From Corallococcus sp. EGB (GTDB lineage Bacteria > Myxococcota > Myxococcia > Myxococcales > Myxococcaceae), in NCBI RefSeq assembly GCF_019968905.1, contig NZ_CP079946.1:9087356-9151355 (forward strand): 64,000 nucleotides of DNA, written 5' to 3'. The position numbers and the translations under genes were made by a program. This document shows, piece by piece, positions 48,639 through 58,069 of this stretch. The notes beneath the pieces were generated by a model. The model ran no database searches and was not told the origin of the DNA. It worked only from the letters and a program-made list of their open reading frames with translations. Numbering within the stretch: the stretch's first letter is position 1; the number at the start of each line of letters is the position of its first letter.

Positions 48639-49985
48639 CTAGAACGGGCCGCGGCGCATGCCGCCGCCCATGCCCCGGCCGCCGCCGCCCGGTCCACCGA
48701 CGGGGCTTCCGCCCGAAGGACCGCCAGAGGACGTCGGGCCCGCCGGCGAGTTCGCCGCGGTGATGACGCGGTCGCCGGCCTTCAATTCACCCTCCACCAC
48801 CTCCGTGTACGTGCCGTCCGTCATGCCGGTGCGCACGTTCACGGCCACGGGCTGGGGCTTCTGCTCTGGCTGGCGGCGCAGCACGTAGACGGTGCGCATG
48901 CCGGCGGGGGCCTGCGGGGCAGGCGCCTGCGCGGGCGCGTTCGCCGACGGCACGGGGCGGTAGCGCAAGGCCGTGTTGGGCACGGACAGGGCCTGGTCCT
49001 TCTGCTGCGTGACGATGGTCACGTTGGCCGTCATGCCCGGCTTGAGCTTCATGTCCGGGTTCGGCACGTCGATGACGGCCAGGTAGGTCACCACGTTCTG
49101 CACGGTGATGGCCTCATTGCGGATCTGCCGGATGGTGCCCTCGAAGGTCTCCCCCGGGAACGCGTCCACGGTGAAGGTGGCCTTCATGCCGGGCTGCAGC
49201 TTGCCCACGTCCGCTTCCGCGATGCTGGTGTTGACCTGCATCTTGCGCAGGTCCTCCGCGATGGTGAAGAGCACGGGGGCCTGGAGGGACGCGGCCACCG
49301 TCTGGCCCACGTCCACGCTGCGCGAGATGACGATGCCGTCCGTGGGCGACACGATGGTCGTGTACTTGAGGTTCACCTCCGCCTCGTTGAGCGCGGCCTG
49401 CGCCTGGGCCACCGCGCCCTCCGCGGCCGTCACCTCCGCCTGGCCGTTGGCGGCGGCGGACTCGGCGGTCTCCAGCTCGGACTGGGAGATGAACTGCTGG
49501 GCGCGCAGCTCGCGCGAGCGCACGGCCTGCTTCTTCGCCACGTCCGCGTTGACGCGCGCCTTCTGGAGGTTCGCGCGCGAGGCCGTCATGTTCGCCTTCG
49601 CCCGGTCCAGCGCGGCCTGCACCAGCTGCGGGTCGATTCGGGCGATGACCTGCCCCTTCTTCACCTGCGAGTTGTAGTCGACCATCAGCTCCTGGATGCG
49701 ACCGGAGACCTGGCTGCCGACCTGCACCGTCACCAGCGCCGCCACGGTGCCGGTGGCGGTCACCTTGGCCGTGAGCTTCCGGGCCTCGGCGGGGGTGGTC
49801 TCGTAGGTGACGGCGTCCGCCCGGCTTCCGGCGCGCACGCGCCAGAACACGACAGCGCCCACCACCACCAAGATTCCCAGGATCCAGGCCCAGCGCGGCA
49901 TGCCCCGCTTGCGGCCTTCGTCCTCTTCCGTCTCCACCGGCGCCAGGGCCGGCGCTTCCCGCGGCATCTCGCTCAAGGCCTTCAT
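48639..49985 (-). CDS. MacA-like periplasmic adaptor protein
   Basis: 448 residues from ATG 49985. The open frame extends to 50159 but coding starts here. One membrane helix (about 32-50) is followed by the adaptor core: a barrel-sandwich strand (TATGTVAALVTVQVGSQVSGRI), a long coiled coil (about 110-200, Ala/Glu/Arg-rich), lipoyl and beta-barrel domains (YTTIVSPTDGIVISRSVDVGQTV; FTVDAFPGETFEGTIRQI), and a membrane-proximal domain. A Gly/Pro/Arg-rich tail (GGPGGGGRGMGGGMRRGPF) is atypical. It bridges the MacB-type transporter and TolC and is the first export gene after the sensor kinase (45-base gap). Confidence 0.92.
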   Translation of the reverse strand: MKALSEMPREAPALAPVETEEDEGRKRGMPRWAWILGILVVVGAVVFWRVRAGSRADAVTYETTPAEARKLTAKVTATGTVAALVTVQVGSQVSGRIQELMVDYNSQVKKGQVIARIDPQLVQAALDRAKANMTASRANLQKARVNADVAKKQAVRSRELRAQQFISQSELETAESAAANGQAEVTAAEGAVAQAQAALNEAEVNLKYTTIVSPTDGIVISRSVDVGQTVAASLQAPVLFTIAEDLRKMQVNTSIAEADVGKLQPGMKATFTVDAFPGETFEGTIRQIRNEAITVQNVVTYLAVIDVPNPDMKLKPGMTANVTIVTQQKDQALSVPNTALRYRPVPSANAPAQAPAPQAPAGMRTVYVLRRQPEQKPQPVAVNVRTGMTDGTYTEVVEGELKAGDRVITAANSPAGPTSSGGPSGGSPVGGPGGGGRGMGGGMRRGPF

Positions 49986-50031
49986 GCCCCTATGTCTACG
50001 TTTTGAAATGTTGCGGCGAATCTCGTCTCTA

Positions 50032-51480
50032 TTACGAAAGATGACCCACAGCGAGGCGACCGTCCGGTGTGTCCGTGGCCCCCACTCCAGGGAGCACGAC
50101 GCGCGCGGTGGTGCCCTGGCCGGGCTGACTCTCCAGCGTGAGCTGGCCGTGGTGCGCATCCAGGATGCGGCGCACGAGCGCCAGCCCCAGCCCCACTCCG
50201 CCCGTGGTGCGAGCGCGGCTGCGGTCGGTGCGGAAGAACGGCGTGCCCACGCGCGCCAGGTCCTGCGCCTCGATGCCGATGCCCTGGTCCCGCACCTCCA
50301 CCTGGAGGCCGCCGCCCACGGGCCGGGCGTGCAGCGTCACGGTGGTGCCGGGCTCGGAGTACTTCCCCGCGTTGTCGAGCAGGTTGTCCAACACGCGCCG
50401 CAGCAGGACCGGATCCGCCTCCAGGGCGGGCAGCGCGCCGTCCACCTGGACCTCCAGCCGGTGCTTCGGCCGGGCGGTGCGGAAGCGGGCGACGGCCTTG
50501 TCCACCAGCGCGTTCGCGTCCACGCGCTCCAGGCGCAAGGGGGGCACGCCGCCGCTCGGGCCCTCCGTCACCAGCTCCAGGCGGGACGCGGTGAGCACGT
50601 CCGAGACCAGGCGCTCCAGCTCGGACAGGTCCTCGGTGATGTCGGGCAACAGCTCGCGCGCCGTCTGCGCGTCGCCCTCGGCGGCCAGGTCCAGCGCCAC
50701 GCGGATCCGGGACAGCGGCGTGCGCAGCTCATGCGACACGTTCGCGAGCAGCTCCTTCTGCGAGCGCAGGAGCTGGGTGATGCGGACGGCCATCTCGTCA
50801 AAGGCCTCGGACACCAGGCCCAGCTCGTCCGTGCGGCGCAGGCCCGCGCGCACGTCCAACCGGCCGGCGCCGAACGCGCGAGCCGCGCTGGCCAGCTTCT
50901 CCAGCGGGCCCGCGAGCGTGCGCGCGAAGGCGACGGAGGTGATGGCGGTACACGCCAGCACGAGCCCCACGACGATGGCGGTCTGCCGGTCGCCGTCTGG
51001 CGGCGGAGGCGGCGGGGGCAGGGATACGGCGGCGTAGACCTGGATGGGGCCCGGGTAGGGGCTCACCACCAGCATGCGGCCCGGGCCGCCACCGGCCCCG
51101 GGGAACGGTCCATGCGGGCCGCTGCGGGTGACGCGTGAATTGACGGCGGCGAGGTCCTCCGCGCTGAGCGCGGGCGCGGGGTCCGGCCGCGTGTTGCCGA
51201 GCAGCGTCCCGTCCGCGGCGCGCAGGGTGACTCGCATGCCCATGCGCTGCTGGGCGCGGTCGAGCGACGCCTGGAGCGCGTCGGGCTCATCGCGCAGGGC
51301 GGACCACTCTTCGACGAAGTAGGACAGCTCGTCATCGAAGCGGTTGCGCCAGGACTCGTTGCGCAGGAGGTCGCGCGCGAGCATGAGGGACACGACCACG
51401 AGCAGGATTTGGATGACCCCCACCAGGTAGATGCGGGGGAGCAGGCCCATGGGGAGTCGGAAGAAGCGGCGGCCCTTCAC
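50032..51480 (-). CDS. Membrane sensor histidine kinase, HAMP type
   Basis: 482 residues, GTG start. Two membrane helices (about 15-37 and 176-196) enclose a periplasmic sensor of about 135 residues ending in a Pro-rich LPPPPPPPDG stretch. A HAMP linker (about 197-240) is followed by HisKA with His250 (LLANVSHELRTPLSRI) and HATPase with N (NLLDNAGKYS), G1 (RDQGIGIE) and G2 (GGVGLGLALVRR) boxes. It belongs to the EnvZ/CpxA-like class. The start overlaps the response regulator stop by GTGA. It probably senses envelope stress or the export substrate and controls the downstream exporter genes. Confidence 0.93.
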   Translation of the reverse strand: MKGRRFFRLPMGLLPRIYLVGVIQILLVVVSLMLARDLLRNESWRNRFDDELSYFVEEWSALRDEPDALQASLDRAQQRMGMRVTLRAADGTLLGNTRPDPAPALSAEDLAAVNSRVTRSGPHGPFPGAGGGPGRMLVVSPYPGPIQVYAAVSLPPPPPPPDGDRQTAIVVGLVLACTAITSVAFARTLAGPLEKLASAARAFGAGRLDVRAGLRRTDELGLVSEAFDEMAVRITQLLRSQKELLANVSHELRTPLSRIRVALDLAAEGDAQTARELLPDITEDLSELERLVSDVLTASRLELVTEGPSGGVPPLRLERVDANALVDKAVARFRTARPKHRLEVQVDGALPALEADPVLLRRVLDNLLDNAGKYSEPGTTVTLHARPVGGGLQVEVRDQGIGIEAQDLARVGTPFFRTDRSRARTTGGVGLGLALVRRILDAHHGQLTLESQPGQGTTARVVLPGVGATDTPDGRLAVGHLS

Positions 51481-52214
51481 GGGTCGGCCTCGGCCTCGGT
51501 GGCCAGCATGTAGCCGGCACCGCGGACCGTCTTGAGCAGGCGCGGGTTGCGGGGGTCCAGCTCCAGCTTCTGGCGGAGGCGGAAGATGTGCACGTCCACG
51601 GAGCGGTCGAACACCTCGTCCGCGCTGCCCTTCACCAGGTCGAGCAGCTGCTCGCGGCTGAGGACGCGCCCGGCGCGCTCGGCCAGGACGCGCAGCAGGC
51701 TGAACTCGTAGGTGGTGAGGGACAGCGGCTTGCCGTCCAGGGAAGCGCTGAGGCTGCGGGGGTCCAGCACGAGGCGGCCCGCGTGCACGGGGTGGCTGGT
51801 GGGGCCCACCTTGCCGCGCGCGCGGCGCACCTGGGCGCGGATGCGGGCCAGCAGCTCACGGGACGAGTAGGGCTTGGGCAGGTAGTCATCCGCGCCGGAC
51901 TCCAGGCCGAGGACGCGGTCGGCCTCCTCGCCGCGCGCGGTGAGCATGATGATGGGGACGTCGGTGCGGGTGCGCAGCTCGCGGCAGACCTCCAGGCCGT
52001 CGCGGCCGGGGAGCATGAGGTCCAGGAGGATGACGTCGAAGGCGTGGCGGGACGTCTGGAGGAGCGCGTCGGTGCCGGAGGCGGAGACCGTGACGATGAT
52101 GCCGTGCTCCTGGAGGTAGCGGGCGGTGAGCCGCGCCAGGCGTTCATCGTCCTCGACGAGGAGCACCTGGATGGTGGCGTCCTCGGAGGTCGTGGGGCGT
52201 GGGGTCGTCTCCAT
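51477..52214 (-). CDS. OmpR family response regulator
   Basis: 245 residues from ATG 52214. The receiver domain (about 17-130) has the acidic pocket EDD 21-23, Asp65 (ILLDLMLPG), a Thr/Ala switch (MLTARG) and Lys in LPKPY. The winged-helix domain (about 140-240) reads LSLTTYEFSLLRVLAERAGRVLSREQLLDLVKG ... DRSVDVHIFRLRQKLELDPRNPRLLKTVRGAGYML, the OmpR/PhoB recognition fold. As first gene of a six-gene operon (regulator, kinase, adaptor, ATPase, permease, TolC) it is expected to regulate its own operon. The 216 bases upstream (52215-52430) contain its promoter region but no motif I can assign. Confidence 0.94.
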   Translation of the reverse strand: METTPRPTTSEDATIQVLLVEDDERLARLTARYLQEHGIIVTVSASGTDALLQTSRHAFDVILLDLMLPGRDGLEVCRELRTRTDVPIIMLTARGEEADRVLGLESGADDYLPKPYSSRELLARIRAQVRRARGKVGPTSHPVHAGRLVLDPRSLSASLDGKPLSLTTYEFSLLRVLAERAGRVLSREQLLDLVKGSADEVFDRSVDVHIFRLRQKLELDPRNPRLLKTVRGAGYMLATEAEADP

Positions 52215-52430
52215 GGGGTCGGTCTCCGCGTGGGGTGCGGACCGGAGGCGAACGAGGCCCGGGCTTCTCTCCGTTAAGTCCGGCCCTCGCGGTCCGCCTC
52301 CGGGCCGCGACCTGCAACCTCTCACCCCTACATTTCCAGGGGGCTACAGGCCCATGACGAAATATTACGGACGAAGGCCCGGAGGCACATCCCAGGGGTA
52401 TCCAGGGGGACGGCCGCAACAGGCCGAAAT

Positions 52431-53921
52431 TCAACCCTCGCCGTATGACCGGGCGAGCGCCCGCCGGTCCACCTTGCCCGCCGGGGTGCGAGGCAGCGCG
52501 TCCAGGAGCCGCAGCGTGCGAGGCCGTTTGTAACGGGCCAGCCGGTCCGCGCAGAAGGCCGTCAGCGCCTCCAGGGTGGGCGAGGCGCCGGGCCGGGGGA
52601 CGACGAGGGCGCGAGGCGTTTCACCCCACTTGGGGTCGGGGACGCCGATGACGGCGACCTCTGCGACGTCGGGGTGGCCGGCGAGGACGCTCTCCACTTC
52701 GGAGGGGTGGATGTTCTCGCCGCCGGAGATGATCAGGTCCTTGGCGCGGCCTTCGATGCGGAAGAAGCCCCGGTCATCGCGGGAGGCCAGGTCGCCGGTG
52801 TGCAGCCAGCCCTCCACGAAGGTGCGGGCGGTCTCCTCGGGGCGGCGCCAGTAGCCGGCGCACAGGTGGGGCCCACGCAGGAGCAGCTCGCCCACGTCAC
52901 CGGGGCGCTGTTCGCCGGCGATGCGCGCTTCGACGTGGAAGAGGGGCACGCCGACGAAGCCCGCGTGCGAGCGCATGACGGAGTCGGGGAGGAAGAAGTT
53001 GTTGGGGCCGCCCTCGGTGAGGCCGTAGCCGGTGCGGAAGGGGATGCCGCGGGCGAAGAAGCGCTCGAAGACGGGAGCGGGACAGGGGGCGCCGCCGCTG
53101 ATGAGCAGCTTGAGGCGGGAGAAGTCCACGTCATCGAAGCGGGGATGCCGCTGCATCTCGATGAACATGGTGGGCACGCCGAACACGAGGTTGACGGAGC
53201 CCGAGTGGATGAGGCCGAAGGTCTGCTCCACGTCGAAGGCGCGGCACACGACGGAAGCGCCGCCCGCGTACACCAGCGGCAGCGTGAAGACGTTGAGGCC
53301 GCCGGTGTGGAACAGGGGCGCGTTGAGCAGCGCCACGTCGTCCTGGGAGAGGCCCCAGCTGACGACGGTGTTCACGGCATTGGCGGTGAGCGAGCCATGC
53401 GTGAGCACGGCGGACTTCGGAAGGCCGGTGCTCCCGCCGGTGGAGCAAAGCACCCAGGGGGCATCCGCCTCCAATTCGACGGAGGGCAGGTCTCCGGACA
53501 GGGTCTCCCGGGAGCAGAAGAGCGGATCCGCGAGGGGAATCCACCGGGTCGTCAGCCGGGGACGCAGCGCATCGACCTGGGAACGGAAGTCCGGTCCGAA
53601 GCAGACGACGGATGGGGCGACGTCGGAGAGCAGGCCATGCAGTTCTTCGACGCCCAGGCGCCAGTTGAGCGGCTGGAGCACGGCGCCCAGCTTGGCGCAG
53701 GCGAACACGAGGTCCAGCGTCTCCACGCCATTGAAGGCCAGCACGGAGACGCGGTCTCCCACGCCCACGCCCAGGCCGCGAAGCAGCAGCGCGGTCCGAT
53801 GGGCGGAGTCATTCCACTCCGCCCACGAGACACGCCGCCCACCCCGGAGCGAATCAACGAGCGCCGTGCGCTCCGGGGCGAGCAAAGCCCGCCGGGCCAG
53901 CCAGTCGTGGACGATGGGCAT
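52431..53921 (-). CDS. Acyl-CoA ligase (AMP-dependent synthetase)
   Basis: 496 residues from ATG 53921. ANL-superfamily motifs: A3 (P-loop-like) WVLCSTGGSTGLPKSAVLTH, A5 RTGYGLTEGGPN, A7 GWLHTGDLA, A8 RIEGRAKDLIISGGENIHPSEVE and the C-terminal catalytic Lys in TPAGKVDRR. It activates a carboxylic acid as acyl-AMP and transfers it to CoA. The paired phrases NWRL and PLFHTGGLNVF are typical of medium/long-chain fatty acid or aromatic acid ligases. It is monocistronic. A second ligase with similar architecture is at 59177-60733. Confidence 0.9.
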   Translation of the reverse strand: MPIVHDWLARRALLAPERTALVDSLRGGRRVSWAEWNDSAHRTALLLRGLGVGVGDRVSVLAFNGVETLDLVFACAKLGAVLQPLNWRLGVEELHGLLSDVAPSVVCFGPDFRSQVDALRPRLTTRWIPLADPLFCSRETLSGDLPSVELEADAPWVLCSTGGSTGLPKSAVLTHGSLTANAVNTVVSWGLSQDDVALLNAPLFHTGGLNVFTLPLVYAGGASVVCRAFDVEQTFGLIHSGSVNLVFGVPTMFIEMQRHPRFDDVDFSRLKLLISGGAPCPAPVFERFFARGIPFRTGYGLTEGGPNNFFLPDSVMRSHAGFVGVPLFHVEARIAGEQRPGDVGELLLRGPHLCAGYWRRPEETARTFVEGWLHTGDLASRDDRGFFRIEGRAKDLIISGGENIHPSEVESVLAGHPDVAEVAVIGVPDPKWGETPRALVVPRPGASPTLEALTAFCADRLARYKRPRTLRLLDALPRTPAGKVDRRALARSYGEG

Positions 53922-53967
53922 GCGGTTCCAGGCTAGACCACGATGCGCTTCCTGCATCGGACTCTAG

Positions 53968-54006
53968 CTACTCAATCTGGCTGCTCAATCTGGCTACTCG
54001 GTCTGG
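53968..54006. repeat. Three tandem 13-bp repeats
   Basis: CTACTCAATCTGG, CTGCTCAATCTGG and CTACTCGGTCTGG follow one another without gaps at 53968-53980, 53981-53993 and 53994-54006. They lie in the divergent region between the ligase and the ATPase-TOPRIM genes. They could be regulator sites or a trace of insertion. Confidence 0.6.
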
Positions 54007-54075
54007 TATCAGATCTACTCCTGCCCGGGGCGAGCGGCACGATGAAGCGGCCGCCGCCCTGTTGGAGAACGTCCG

Positions 54076-55308
54076 ATGCCTTCCGCTGAGAGTCCCGGGC
54101 CGTCCCACAATCCCCATGGGCCTCGACCTCCCCTGCTTTCGCGCGTGACCTTGCGGAATTTCCGCAGCATCGAGGTCTGCGACGTCGCCTTGGGGCCGCT
54201 GACGTTCCTCGTGGGCCCCAATGGCTCCGGCAAGAGCAACTTCCTGGATGCGTTGCGGCTCATCACGGATGCCTTGCGGACATCATTGGACCAAGCGCTC
54301 CGGACTCGGGGCGGGGCCGCCCTCATCGTGCGCCGTGGATTGAGTGGATCGAGCCAATTCGAGATTCGACTCGACTTCGTGCTGTCCGATGGCACTGCCG
54401 GTCACTACTCCGTCTGCATCGCCATCCCCGAAATCGGGGACCATGTGGTTCAAGAGGAGGAATGCGTCGTCGGGCGAGCGAGGTACCACGTTCGGGAAGG
54501 ACGGATTCTCATTCCTCCTGGCCCCGTCTCCCCCCCCGCCGCGGATGACCGCCTCTACCTGGTCAATGCGTCAGGGCTGCCTGCGTTCCGTCCCATCTTC
54601 GACGCGCTTTCGAACATGGGCTTCTACAACCTCAACCCCGATCAGCTTCGAACAGCACAGCCTGCCGACAAGGGAGACTTCCTGCTCCGAGATGGTTCCA
54701 ATCTCCCAAGTGTCCTGGAACGACTGGAGAAGCGAGACGGCGATGGCAAGAAGCGCGTGGAGGAATATCTGGGAGCCATCGTGCCCGGCCTTTCCAGCGT
54801 TGGTCACAAGCGCCTTGAGCACCTGGAAACCTTGCAGTTCCGGCAGCGCATCATGGAGGGGCGAGAAGTCTACGAGCCTTTTCCAGCCATCAGCATGTCC
54901 GACGGCACCCTTCGCGCCCTGGGCATCCTCGTCGCGCTGTTCCAAACGCGGGCCGAGCCGCGGATCCAACTCGTGGGCATCGAGGAACCCGAGGTCGCAC
55001 TTCATCCGGCAGCTTCAGGTGTCCTGCGTGATGCACTCCGAGAGGCGGCCCAGTACGCTCAGGTCATCGTCACCAGTCACAGCCCGGAGTTGCTCGATGC
55101 CCCGAGCATCGATAGTGACGAGATTCTCTCAGTAGTAGCGGAGCAGGGTCACAGCCTCATCGCACCAGTCGACAAGGAGACCCGCTCCGCACTGAAGGAG
55201 CGGCTCTACACAGTAGGAGAGTTGCTGAAGGCCAACCAGCTGTCTCCCGATCGGCAGGCGATTCCCCAAGCGGATCAACTCCAGCTCTGGGAGCTCGGCA
55301 CCGAATGA
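54076..55308 (+). CDS. OLD/RecF-like AAA ATPase of a two-gene module
   Basis: 410 residues. SMC/RecF-type AAA (AAA_21) ATPase: Walker A GPNGSGKS (47-54), a signature-like SDGTLR (275-280), Walker B LVGIEEPE (299-306) and the H-loop TSHSPELLD (333-341). The region between is an inserted helical domain. It lacks a TOPRIM domain of its own, which is supplied by the next gene; the stop overlaps that gene's start by ATGA. ATPases of this group paired with TOPRIM proteins occur in PARIS and OLD-family defence systems. GC at third positions is lower than in neighbours, a sign of acquisition. Its trigger is unknown. Confidence 0.85.
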   Translation: MPSAESPGPSHNPHGPRPPLLSRVTLRNFRSIEVCDVALGPLTFLVGPNGSGKSNFLDALRLITDALRTSLDQALRTRGGAALIVRRGLSGSSQFEIRLDFVLSDGTAGHYSVCIAIPEIGDHVVQEEECVVGRARYHVREGRILIPPGPVSPPAADDRLYLVNASGLPAFRPIFDALSNMGFYNLNPDQLRTAQPADKGDFLLRDGSNLPSVLERLEKRDGDGKKRVEEYLGAIVPGLSSVGHKRLEHLETLQFRQRIMEGREVYEPFPAISMSDGTLRALGILVALFQTRAEPRIQLVGIEEPEVALHPAASGVLRDALREAAQYAQVIVTSHSPELLDAPSIDSDEILSVVAEQGHSLIAPVDKETRSALKERLYTVGELLKANQLSPDRQAIPQADQLQLWELGTE

Positions 55309-55898
55309 AGCTGGGGCTCATCGTCGAAGGACACGGTGAAGTCATCGCCGCGCCCATCCTCGTCAGGCGACTGACGCAGTGGTTGGCTCCCACGGTCCAT
55401 CCAGAGGTCCTGCTTCCCCATCGCATTCCACGAGGCCAGCTGGTCAAGGAAGACGAGCTGCGCCGAGCCATCGAGCTGACGGCCCGGAAGGTGGGCGATG
55501 CAGGCCGCATCCTCGTCCTGCTGGACGCAGACAAGGACCTGCCCTGCGTGCTCGGGCCCAGGCTCCTGAGCTGGGCACGGGCACGACGCTCCCATCGGAC
55601 CATCTCCGTGGTCGTCGCGCAGTGTGAATACGAAGCGTGGTTCCTCGCGGCGGCCGAGTCCTTGAGCGGCCAGCGCGGCCTTCCTTCCGTGCTGCGGGCT
55701 CCATCCGAACCGGAGAGCATCCGCGACGCGAAGGGCTGGCTCGGAAACCACATGCCCAGCGGCTACAGCGAGACCATCGATCAACCCGCCCTGACCAGCG
55801 TCTTCGACCTCGAAGCCGCCCGCCGCGCGGACTCCTTCGACAAGCTCGTCCGGGACATGGGCACGCTGCTGGGCGTCTCCGTCCCACCGCGCCCCTGA
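55305..55898 (+). CDS. DUF4276 protein with TOPRIM-like nuclease core
   Basis: 197 residues, ATG overlapping the ATPase stop. TOPRIM-type acidic positions are all present: Glu8 in LIVEGHGE, Asp74-x-Asp76 in VLLDADKDLP, and Glu108/Glu110 in AQCEYEAWFLAA. These could bind Mg2+ for nicking or cleavage of nucleic acid. DUF4276 proteins are usually found next to AAA ATPases of the OLD/RecF type, and the pair is a probable phage-defence effector and sensor. No toxicity or target can be read from the sequence. A hairpin separates it from the convergent lipase gene. Confidence 0.85.
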   Translation: MKLGLIVEGHGEVIAAPILVRRLTQWLAPTVHPEVLLPHRIPRGQLVKEDELRRAIELTARKVGDAGRILVLLDADKDLPCVLGPRLLSWARARRSHRTISVVVAQCEYEAWFLAAAESLSGQRGLPSVLRAPSEPESIRDAKGWLGNHMPSGYSETIDQPALTSVFDLEAARRADSFDKLVRDMGTLLGVSVPPRP

Positions 55899-55906
55899 CC
55901 CGCGAA

Positions 55907-55935
55907 GCACGGGCGCGCCCCAAACGCGCCCGTGC
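55907..55935. terminator. Hairpin between convergent DUF4276 and lipase genes
   Basis: GCACGGGCGCG (55907-55917) pairs perfectly with CGCGCCCGTGC (55925-55935) around CCCCAAA. It probably ends transcription from both sides; there is no T-run. Confidence 0.55.
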
Positions 55936-55949
55936 CTCACGTCACGTCA

Positions 55950-57938
55950 TCAATCCCGCGAAACGAAGTGCGCGGAGATCTTGTTCCACACCGCCGGGGT
56001 GATGCCCATGCTCAGGTGGTCATAGGCCATGCCCTCCTGCTTCGCGTCGGCGGTCTTCTTCGCGGCCGTCCAGCCCTGGGTCAGCTGGGTCATCGCCGCG
56101 ATGCTCTCCTCGAAGAGCACGCCGTCGCTGCGCAGCGCGGACGTGGTGGACGTCATGCCGTCCGTCTCGAACGGCTGCGACCCACCCGCCGTGCCGTACA
56201 ACACGTAGAGCGACGGCAGGCGCGAATCCAGGCCGTGCTCCGCCAGGCGCGTGATGAACTTGCCGCCCATCTCCATCGCCGTGGCCATGCCCAGGCCGTC
56301 CATGATGCGGTACTTGCCGTACATCAGCGAGTCGTACGCCTCACGGTTCTGGTTCGTGTTGTACGCGTGGTACGCGAAGCACGGCGAACCCACCGGGTCG
56401 AACGCCGTCGTGCGGCACACGCGGTGGTCGCTGGACGCCATGTAGCCCGCCGCGATGAACGGGTTCAGCGGGTTGTAGATGAGCTTCGTGTCCAGCCAGG
56501 GGAAGTAGCGGTTCTCGTCCGGATCGATGTTGCTCCACGAGGAGGAGCTGCGGTCCGGAATCGGGTACGAGCCACGCAGGTCATACGCCGCCTGCAGCTG
56601 GCCCGGGTACGCCGTCACGTACTTGCCGCTGTCGTTCACGGCGCCGAAGAGGCTCATGTTGTAGTCGTCGAACTTGAACGACGACGCGGACAGCCCCTGG
56701 TTCGTGTTCAGCGTCTGCAGCGTGCTCGAGGACACCGGCGTGCCCGTGCTGGACAGGCCCGTGATGTTCGACAGGTAGATGCGGCGGAAGTAGTCCGGCC
56801 ACGTACCGCCAGAACCCTTGCACACGCTCTCCGCGTAGGGATTCTTGAACCAGGGCGTGTCATAGCCAAACGTCACGCACTGGAACGCGGAGAAGTACGT
56901 CCACGGCATCGGGCCACGGCCCACCGGCGCGTTGTCGGCCGTGCTCGCGATGGTCAGCGTGTGGATGGGGTGGCGGAAGTTCAGGTCGATGCCCTTGTGC
57001 GGCCCGGACAGCGGCACGTACACGCGCACCGAGTCGTCATACGCCGGCACCTGCGATGCCTGCTCCTTCGCCAGACGCTCGAAGAAGCGCGTCGTGCTGA
57101 AGCCGCCCCACGTGGCCGCGTTCTCCAGCCAGGGGTCCACCGCCAGCACGCCCTTGCTCCACGCCACCACGTCCACCCGCGCCACGCCCGGGTGCAGCGC
57201 CTTGATGCGCTGCACGGCGTTGGCCACGTGGATGGCGTGGTTGAAGTTGTCGCCGTGGAACGAGCCGAACGTCAGCGCGTACACGCAGCGGCCCTTCGAC
57301 TCCAGGTCCTGCACCATGCCCGTCAGCTGCGCCGCGCCGCCGTAGGTGCCTCCCGAACCGTTGTTGCCGTTGGGGAACAGCCACACGTTCGCGTCCTGGA
57401 TGGCGCCGTGCACCAGCAGCGTGGGCGTCAGGTTCACGTTACAGGTGCGCGCCGCGGTGGCCCGCCCCTTGTGCAAGAGGACGAAGCGCGCCTCCGGCTT
57501 GGTGGGACCGGGCGTGGGACAGGTGGCCCCGGCCGTCGTGGCACAGCTGTTCCCGTAGTAGAGGTTGAACCCGTTCACCAGCTGCTGGTTCAGCGAACCG
57601 AAGTACGTCCTCAGCGGGTAGTCGCTGGACTGGTACGTGTCCTGGTCCCGCAGCTTCAGCGTGCGCGGGTTGTAGTACTCCGTGCGGAAGCGCTGACGGC
57701 CCTCCAGCAGCTCGATCTGCCCCCAGGACCACGAGGGGGGCGTGTACGTGCCCACCACGCGGTAGTTGCCGGTGAAGTTGGTGGGGATGGCGTCGAAGTA
57801 CGGCGCCAGGTCCGCGTCCAGCGGAGCCTCGGCCGTCCCGAGGGCCTCCTGCGCCTGAGGTGCTTCCGCGGGGTTCTCAGCCCCGCAACCTGCCATCAGC
57901 AATGCGGCCGTGAGCGACAAACTCCAGGTGCTTCGCAT
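55950..57938 (-). CDS. Lipase-like alpha/beta hydrolase lipoprotein
   Basis: 662 residues from ATG 57938 (GGAGG 5 bases upstream). Lipobox LLMAGC (Cys18). The alpha/beta hydrolase core starts around 150: the oxyanion strand LLVHGAIQD (174-182) and nucleophile elbow VAWSKGV with Ser261. A large inserted lid or accessory region (about 330-560) contains Tyr/Asn/Ser-rich segments and several Cys. The end holds HLSMGI, a possible catalytic His site. It is likely an extracellular or outer-membrane esterase/lipase for predation or lipid scavenging. Its substrate is unknown. Codon use is typical of the genome. Confidence 0.78.
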   Translation of the reverse strand: MRSTWSLSLTAALLMAGCGAENPAEAPQAQEALGTAEAPLDADLAPYFDAIPTNFTGNYRVVGTYTPPSWSWGQIELLEGRQRFRTEYYNPRTLKLRDQDTYQSSDYPLRTYFGSLNQQLVNGFNLYYGNSCATTAGATCPTPGPTKPEARFVLLHKGRATAARTCNVNLTPTLLVHGAIQDANVWLFPNGNNGSGGTYGGAAQLTGMVQDLESKGRCVYALTFGSFHGDNFNHAIHVANAVQRIKALHPGVARVDVVAWSKGVLAVDPWLENAATWGGFSTTRFFERLAKEQASQVPAYDDSVRVYVPLSGPHKGIDLNFRHPIHTLTIASTADNAPVGRGPMPWTYFSAFQCVTFGYDTPWFKNPYAESVCKGSGGTWPDYFRRIYLSNITGLSSTGTPVSSSTLQTLNTNQGLSASSFKFDDYNMSLFGAVNDSGKYVTAYPGQLQAAYDLRGSYPIPDRSSSSWSNIDPDENRYFPWLDTKLIYNPLNPFIAAGYMASSDHRVCRTTAFDPVGSPCFAYHAYNTNQNREAYDSLMYGKYRIMDGLGMATAMEMGGKFITRLAEHGLDSRLPSLYVLYGTAGGSQPFETDGMTSTTSALRSDGVLFEESIAAMTQLTQGWTAAKKTADAKQEGMAYDHLSMGITPAVWNKISAHFVSRD

Positions 57939-58069
57939 GCGGACCTCCGGGTGGTGAAGGGTGCGGCGACAGCGGACTGCGACAGGGGAAGAGGACGCAC
58001 GGGACACACGAAGGGCCCCAGGGGCTCCCCGGAAAGGCCCTCGCGTGACTCACCGCGCGTCAGGAACGG

